Assembly: GCA_033065855.1 (NCBI GenBank) | Contig: JAVXUO010002587.1 | Coordinates: 1-64,000, forward strand | From: Escallonia rubra | Lineage: Eukaryota; Streptophyta; Magnoliopsida; Escalloniales; Escalloniaceae | Direction of reading: 5' to 3' | Length of the DNA stretch: 64,000 bases | In this document: positions 58,601 through 64,000 of the stretch, one piece after another | Numbering within the stretch: the stretch's first letter is position 1 | Layout: each line of letters begins with the position of its first letter | Position numbers and translations under genes: made by a program | The notes under the pieces: model-generated | Told to the model about the DNA's origin: nothing | The model's input: only the letters and a program-made list of their open reading frames with translations | Database searches by the model: none

Positions 58601-61600
58601 GTTTTTCACTTGGAACAAAATCAGATTTTGGACAAAGATCCTGTTCTTGAAGGAAAAAAAGAAAGAAACCCAGGCAAAAGTATGACTATGTACATTTAAA
58701 CGACAGTTATCAGTACAAGAACTAGATTCTTTTTATTGATAATGAGCCATGTGGATTGTACTTTGATTTTTCTTTAATTCCAGTTCCCAGATTTAGACTT
58801 CTAGGCTACAAATTAGGTCTCCCTGTGAACAATAAATGCTTAAAGCTTGGACTCTGCACTCCAAACATAGTGTAGGCCAAGCCTGACCTCTGGAAACACG
58901 ACAATTCCATTACATCGTCGGGCAGTGATACTTGTTAAAACAATCCCCCTTCTGCATTAAGGGTGGAAACTTTATCACTGTACATAGGCAGTCCCACTTG
59001 GGGCGGTTGAAGCAGGAATCAAAGTGCAGCCCCAACTGCCATTCCTGCGTAAAATGAGAAATAAAGAACCCTGTCGCCATAAGTTTATATGCGTGGGCCA
59101 TTTTGCTTCTCTGACTTATACCGTGAAGACTCCACGCAACCCAAACCTAAAATCATTTTGTCCGTGTTTGGCTTCCTAGAGTTCGGAATGCGTATTTGCT
59201 TCACATGCTTTCTCTTGTAAACCTTTAACGTACCTCACATTTCACATTGAAGGTCAGATGCATAGCATGTCGAAGGTTGTAATATCAGTTTCAACTATGT
59301 GCAGATGTTGCTTGTAATTGGTTGGCTTGTTTTCCTATTTCTGCGAGGAAACATGTGTATGATGTGTTCTTTGTCCATGGGCATGCGATTGAGGTTGTTC
59401 AGACTTTAGTACCTTTTCTGCAGCAAAGTGGAGATGGTAAAGTTGATAGTAGTCCAGTTTGCTCAAATGCTGAGAGGTAGTGCTATATAACCTGTGCCTC
59501 TTCATTATGGTTAACTCGTAAAATTTGCATCTTCCATTTATGTTCATGCTGCACCAAAAGGCAGAAAATTTTGATGTATTTTATCTTTGAGAACAAAAGT
59601 ATACACAGTCTATTAATATGTTTCCGAGAGAATTGGCGTGCTATATAGTCAGCTGTTGAAGCTTAATTTTGGAGTGATTGATAAGTTACTACTGGGTTAT
59701 GTTTACGTTTAGGCAGAAAACACACTACTGGGGTTAAGGTTTTTTTGTTCAATATCTGAATCCGCTGTTTCAGAGACACTAACCAAAGAGATGCTCAACA
59801 TCCCCTAAATACACTCATCTTTATCTTTCTTCTTTCCTTTGTACTTCTTTAATAACGTTACAAATGATTGTCCGTCTCTAACATTTTCCTTAAATGCTGA
59901 TGACAGATTGGTTGCAGTTTGCTTGCTTGAAAATAATGGTGTACTCCAGATTGCAAAAAAATTTGCTGTTTGCCAATCTGAAAATCTTTGCACCGTACAG
60001 CTCAGGCTCGCTACCTCTAGGGTTGCACAGCTTGTTACTTCTATTCCTGACAAAGCACGACCTGGAGCCCCTTCTTCACTTCTAGCACAGTATCCTCTTG
60101 CTTTGTTCTTTCCCTTATGATTGCTTTTAGTTAGGTTCTTCATAATTAGTTATGGTTGCACGGTGGATCTTTTATTGCCACAGGTGTTGAAGTCTAACCT
60201 TCCTAATACTTTAACTGGGATATAGGATATAAACATATCCGCATTTGTGTTTGCTTCACTTCTTTGAAATGCATTTGATCTTCAGCAGTGGTTCTTATGC
60301 TCACAAGTTGGGTTCTAATCCAATATTCAATATGAGTCCTTAAATGCAGTCTTGTATACTCCATACGATATTGCACAAATGCCACATTCTTTCTATGATA
60401 TGGGAAAGGGATAAGGCTACTTGAACAAAGTCAATGGCTGATGGAGGAAGCCATTGTACTGGTTGAAACCTCTATTGTGACTGGAAGTGGCATTAGCATC
60501 GTAATCCAATATTCTGTATTTTTTTATTTCAAATCCTTTCAAGGTTATTGTTTATTCTTCACCAGACTATCTTAGTCTGTTCTTCAAGCAGATTACCATT
60601 CAACTTCTCACTGGAGCAGAAGAATGGGACAGGAGTTTATGTGATGGAGCAGCTGTCTCCAAGATAATTGATGTAGATGGCCCCCTCCTGTTTGTTGGGG
60701 AAACACTTGCTCGCATATGTCGGCGCGGTTCTACAGGTAATGTTTAATAATACGAAACAGTAGTCATATAATTGTCAGGCATCTTATTATGAGCTGATGT
60801 TTGTTTTAGGAGTTAAGATCCTAAAATGAATATTTTTTAGGATAACGTAGTATCATGAGTAAGTTTCAACTCTATGGTTTGCAGATGTGCTGTTAAGTGA
60901 AGTGATCCCGCGGATTCTTAATCATGTTCGTACCCTCTTATTGCCAAAGACTGATTTGGTTGTCAGTGAGTCATTTGAGTCACAAGCTGGTTTCCGGTTT
61001 TGGTTGAAGATGATGGAGGCAATTAAAGATTCATATGCTGTGGAAAGATTGTCTGAACAGCTCTTGCATAATCTAGCAGCCCAAAATGCAAGTGATCTTG
61101 AAGCTTATTGGGTTTTGTGGATTTTATTTCATCGGCTATTTGACCATCAAGCTTCAATCAGGTCTGTAATTTGGCTCTCTCTCTCTCTCTCTCTCTCTAA
61201 AGTTCTGAATTTTTAAAACTCAGACCTGATTACTTGAATGCGCCTCCTGGAGCCAACCCTTCATACAAAGTAATGAATATTATATCTAATGATTAAGCCA
61301 AGAACGACACAATTGGCTCGGCAACTGCCTTGTTAGAAAAAAGTCTGGGAAATGGGAGCAAAAATCGGTGACAGTGCAATCGCACAGGTTCTCCTCAGAG
61401 AATTTACAGGCTACTGTACTGGTAATAATGCTAGTAGCAGCATGATATAGTCCATTGCAGTTCAAGAGGCTTTGTCAGAAACATCTGGTGGCTGCAACAT
61501 GGGCCCTATTCTCAATGGTTTGCATGTAAAAACCAACAAATTTGTAAAAAACATGGACGCAGGAGATCAAAAACTCAATTATCACGTCTACTCGTCATAT

Positions 61601-64000
61601 AAGGAAACTTCAATAGTTGTAACGTCTTGGAAAGAGATTTATGCATGGGATTGAGAGGGGGCGAAATGATGGCAACTGTTGACTTCTTAGGGGTAGAGCT
61701 GCCAACTACTAATGGTCATAAGTCTAGTTTCGGGAAGAAAAGAAGCTATGATAGGCAAAATGTAATGGGGTTAGTGAATAGTACAAATGTGCAGCAGAAC
61801 CTACATTGCATGCATTCTGAGTGGTGGAATCATCCTATGACGTTAATTGCCCTATTAATCTGCATTTTAGCTGGTCTAGCCGAAACGTAGTGGACATCTA
61901 TGATATTCGATGCTGGTCAGTTGGCTACATCTATCTAATTCTTAAGAAAGGGCGACCTTTTGTTTTGTTCCTGTATTGAGTTTCTTGTGAACAAAAAGGA
62001 AGGACTTGCTATTCTAAATGTGTTTTAAGTATCAAGATTAAAGTCAAATTACGAAATGCAATATTGTGAACTTGCTACTTCTGATAATGGCATTGTTTTG
62101 TTGGATTTATATTGCATACACTGACCAATTTTTTCTTTTTTCGTTGAAGAAGAACATTAGTATGAAGGTGATGATTTGCTAGTGCTAGGTACTGATCAGT
62201 GGTGAGGATAGAATGAATTGGCAACTATTAGTGTAAAAGTTTAAAAGAAAACAAGGTGATCAAAATTTAGTTGAAGCCCCTATCTTGCAAAAAATATAGC
62301 CTTAAATAAAGTAAAGAAACCATTCTTCTTGGAATCGAGGTGTGAGAGGATACTGTATTGCTTTCTTTTCACTTGTGAAGATTGTGGTGGGTATGTTCTT
62401 CCTGTAAATATGATAATATTATTGCCTTCATAAATATGTTTGTTATCCTTTTCAGGTCCATGTTTTTGGAAAAATTTATAGTTCGGAAAGTGTTTCCCAT
62501 CTGTTGCCTGCGATGGATCCTTCAATTTGCTGTTCTGGAATGCCCTCCTCATACAGGTTCCCCAATTCACAGTAATCGTGGTTTTCTGGAGACAGTGCAA
62601 CGACTTGTAGTGATATGGTCCAAAAGAGAGTTTGTGCAGTCGGCCCCCTTAGAGCAGCAAGCTTGTATCCTTTTCTAAATTTGCCTTTCTCTAGCGAAAG
62701 TCCGGATAGCTTTTGGATGATTTGAAGCAGTGGTATTGATTTTACTATACTTGTCGCAACTTAACAATTATTCAGACATCACTGCAGCCGTTGGCCTTAC
62801 CCTTGAGAAGATGTCAAAAGAAGACTTAGATGCAACGCAGGATGTGATGAATTCCATTCTTCAAGGAGTTAGCTGTAAAGTCTCGGTCCTTTCCTACTTG
62901 TAGGTTATCTTTATGGTGACTGATTCATGTCGCTTTTGATACATCTTATCTAATATTATTTTTGGCAGGTAGACTAGAGAGCCCTTCTCACGTAGTTCGC
63001 AAAATGGCTAGTAGCATTGCTTTTGTATTTTCGAAAATAATTGACCCTAATAATCCTCTGCGTCTTGACGATAACTGTACTGAGGATACTATTGACTGGG
63101 AATTTGGGTTAGCAACTCCGAAGAAAGGCATTGATTGCACAAAAGTGGATAATTATGAAGCTGAAGGGTGTACTGGTTTGGAACCAGAAAAGGAATTCAA
63201 CAACACCGCTGAGAGTGAGATGGGAAGTAATGTTGAGGGTAGAAAGAAGAAAGTGTCTGAATTTAAGTTAATTGATCCAGATGAAGTTATTGACCCTGTG
63301 ACTCTAAATGATGAGTCCGTTTCAGTTTATGGTGATGATGATGCTAGTGAGAGCTCTGAAACCACGAGTGACTCTTCTTTACAGCCATATGACTTATCAG
63401 ATGACGACACTGATTTGAGGAAAAAGTTCTCACATTTGGTAGATGTGGTTGGAGCACTAAGGAAATCTGATGATGCAGATGGTGTAAGTCGTTTGAGTTC
63501 ACTGATTACCTTCCTTTCCTAAGTTAGTGCAATGCAATCGTAGATTTGCTATATCTGTGATATCAACCTGCAATATTTTCTCAGTTATTGGTGCTTAACC
63601 CCAGTAGAATTTAGTTGCTTGATGCATCTACCCTGCGAGAGCATTCCCGTAGATTTCCTTACGAACAAATAGCATGTATCTTATCTTGCAGGTTGAAAGG
63701 GCACTTGATGTTGCAGAGGATCTTGTTCGAGCATCACCAGACGAACTTAGATTTGTAGCAGGTGATATGGCCAGAACTCTTGTACAGGTTCGTTGCTCTG
63801 ATTCAACAGTAGAGGGGGAAGAAGACTCAGCCGAAGAAAAGAGGCAAAAGGCGCTGGTTGCTTTGATTGTCACACGTCCTGTTGAATCTGTTGATACTTT
63901 GAATAAATTGTTCAATTCACCTAATCTAGATGTCAGCCAACGGATAATGATTCTCGACGTCATGACGGATGCAGCACAGGAGCTTGCTAATGCAAAAGTG
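55635..64000 (+). CDS. Telomere length regulation protein TELO2/Tel2 homologue (11 exons, 3' end outside window)
   Basis: Exons in phase: 55635-55815, 55927-55955, 56036-56138, 59305-59476, 59907-60089, 60576-60736, 60885-61161, 62456-62664, 62776-62874, 62969-63483, and 63692 to beyond the window edge. They encode 746 residues here. It is a helical-repeat protein with the conserved segments VDQVICALHSLAVL, WWELFYGGAAFPTLARF, ICRRGST, VFPICCLRWILQF and FVAGDMARTL. An acidic Ser/Asp-rich linker (about 63320-63420) precedes the Tel2 C-terminal domain, which has begun (ALVALIVTRPVESVDTL, then ILDVMTDAAQELA). Tel2 works with TTI1 and TTI2 as an Hsp90 co-chaperone complex that stabilises PIKK kinases such as ATM, ATR and TOR. 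The Arabidopsis homologue is essential for embryos (EMB2423, AT3G48470, from memory). Intron 3 (56139-59304) is 3.2 kb. A (CT)n tract sits in intron 7 just after exon 7. Confidence 0.92.
56139..59304 (+). other. TELO2 intron 3, nothing recognised
   Basis: 3.2 kb of AT-rich sequence with short open frames on both strands and no recognised element or domain. Confidence 0.55.
61175..61198. repeat. (CT)n microsatellite
   Basis: A pure CT tract in TELO2 intron 7, 13 bases after the splice donor at 61162. Confidence 0.9.

Overview
The window is nuclear DNA of a flowering plant, most likely a eudicot. It holds large split genes with canonical GT-AG introns, AT-rich introns, and dense plant DNA transposons (MULE, hAT, MITE). 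I cannot name the species. Five host genes can be followed exon by exon: a kelch-repeat protein of the KLHDC4 type (minus strand, 64-12993, last exon off the left edge), Elongator subunit ELP3 (plus, 22612-33543), a radical-SAM HemW/HemN-like protein (plus, 36199-37757), a membrane-anchored C2H2 zinc-finger protein (minus, 39792-43174), and a TELO2/Tel2 homologue (plus, from 55635 past the right edge). From memory of the Arabidopsis gene order, the kelch-ELP3 pair matches AT5G50310-AT5G50320 and the zinc finger-HemN-like pair matches AT5G63280-AT5G63290, so two conserved neighbourhoods sit side by side here.

The space between genes, and the long first intron of ELP3, is a stack of nested DNA transposons. 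Between the divergent kelch and ELP3 genes lies a 5,854-bp Mutator-like element (13577-19430) with 215-bp terminal inverted repeats and a perfect 9-bp target duplication. It sits inside an older MITE-like element. Next comes a long fold-back element (20386-22340) whose right arm was split by a 1.1-kb hAT element. ELP3 intron 1 (6.9 kb) holds a Pack-MULE with a captured piece of an ATL-type RING-H2 gene (24913-26450), a small inverted-repeat element, another TIR element inserted at its edge, and a head-to-tail double MITE. Another small MULE ends about 115 bp before the HemN-like start codon. A second, inverted and one-ended copy of the large MULE occupies 46341-50235. The stretch 51814-55345 is a Russian doll of MULE-like and hAT elements in front of TELO2.

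The most interesting item is the large MULE. Both copies carry a mudrA-like transposase gene and, facing it tail to tail, a second two-exon gene for a 98-residue protein with a GRF-type zinc finger followed by one membrane helix. The layout recalls maize MuDR (mudrA and mudrB convergent), but the partner gene is of a different kind. Between the two genes of copy 1 is a tandem array whose unit resembles the outermost motif of the terminal repeats.

No RNA genes, CRISPR arrays or bacterial features were seen. Exon boundaries were read by eye from splice consensus, reading-frame phase and remembered family sequence. They fit together in phase for all five host genes, but untranslated regions, promoters and polyadenylation sites are not assigned.
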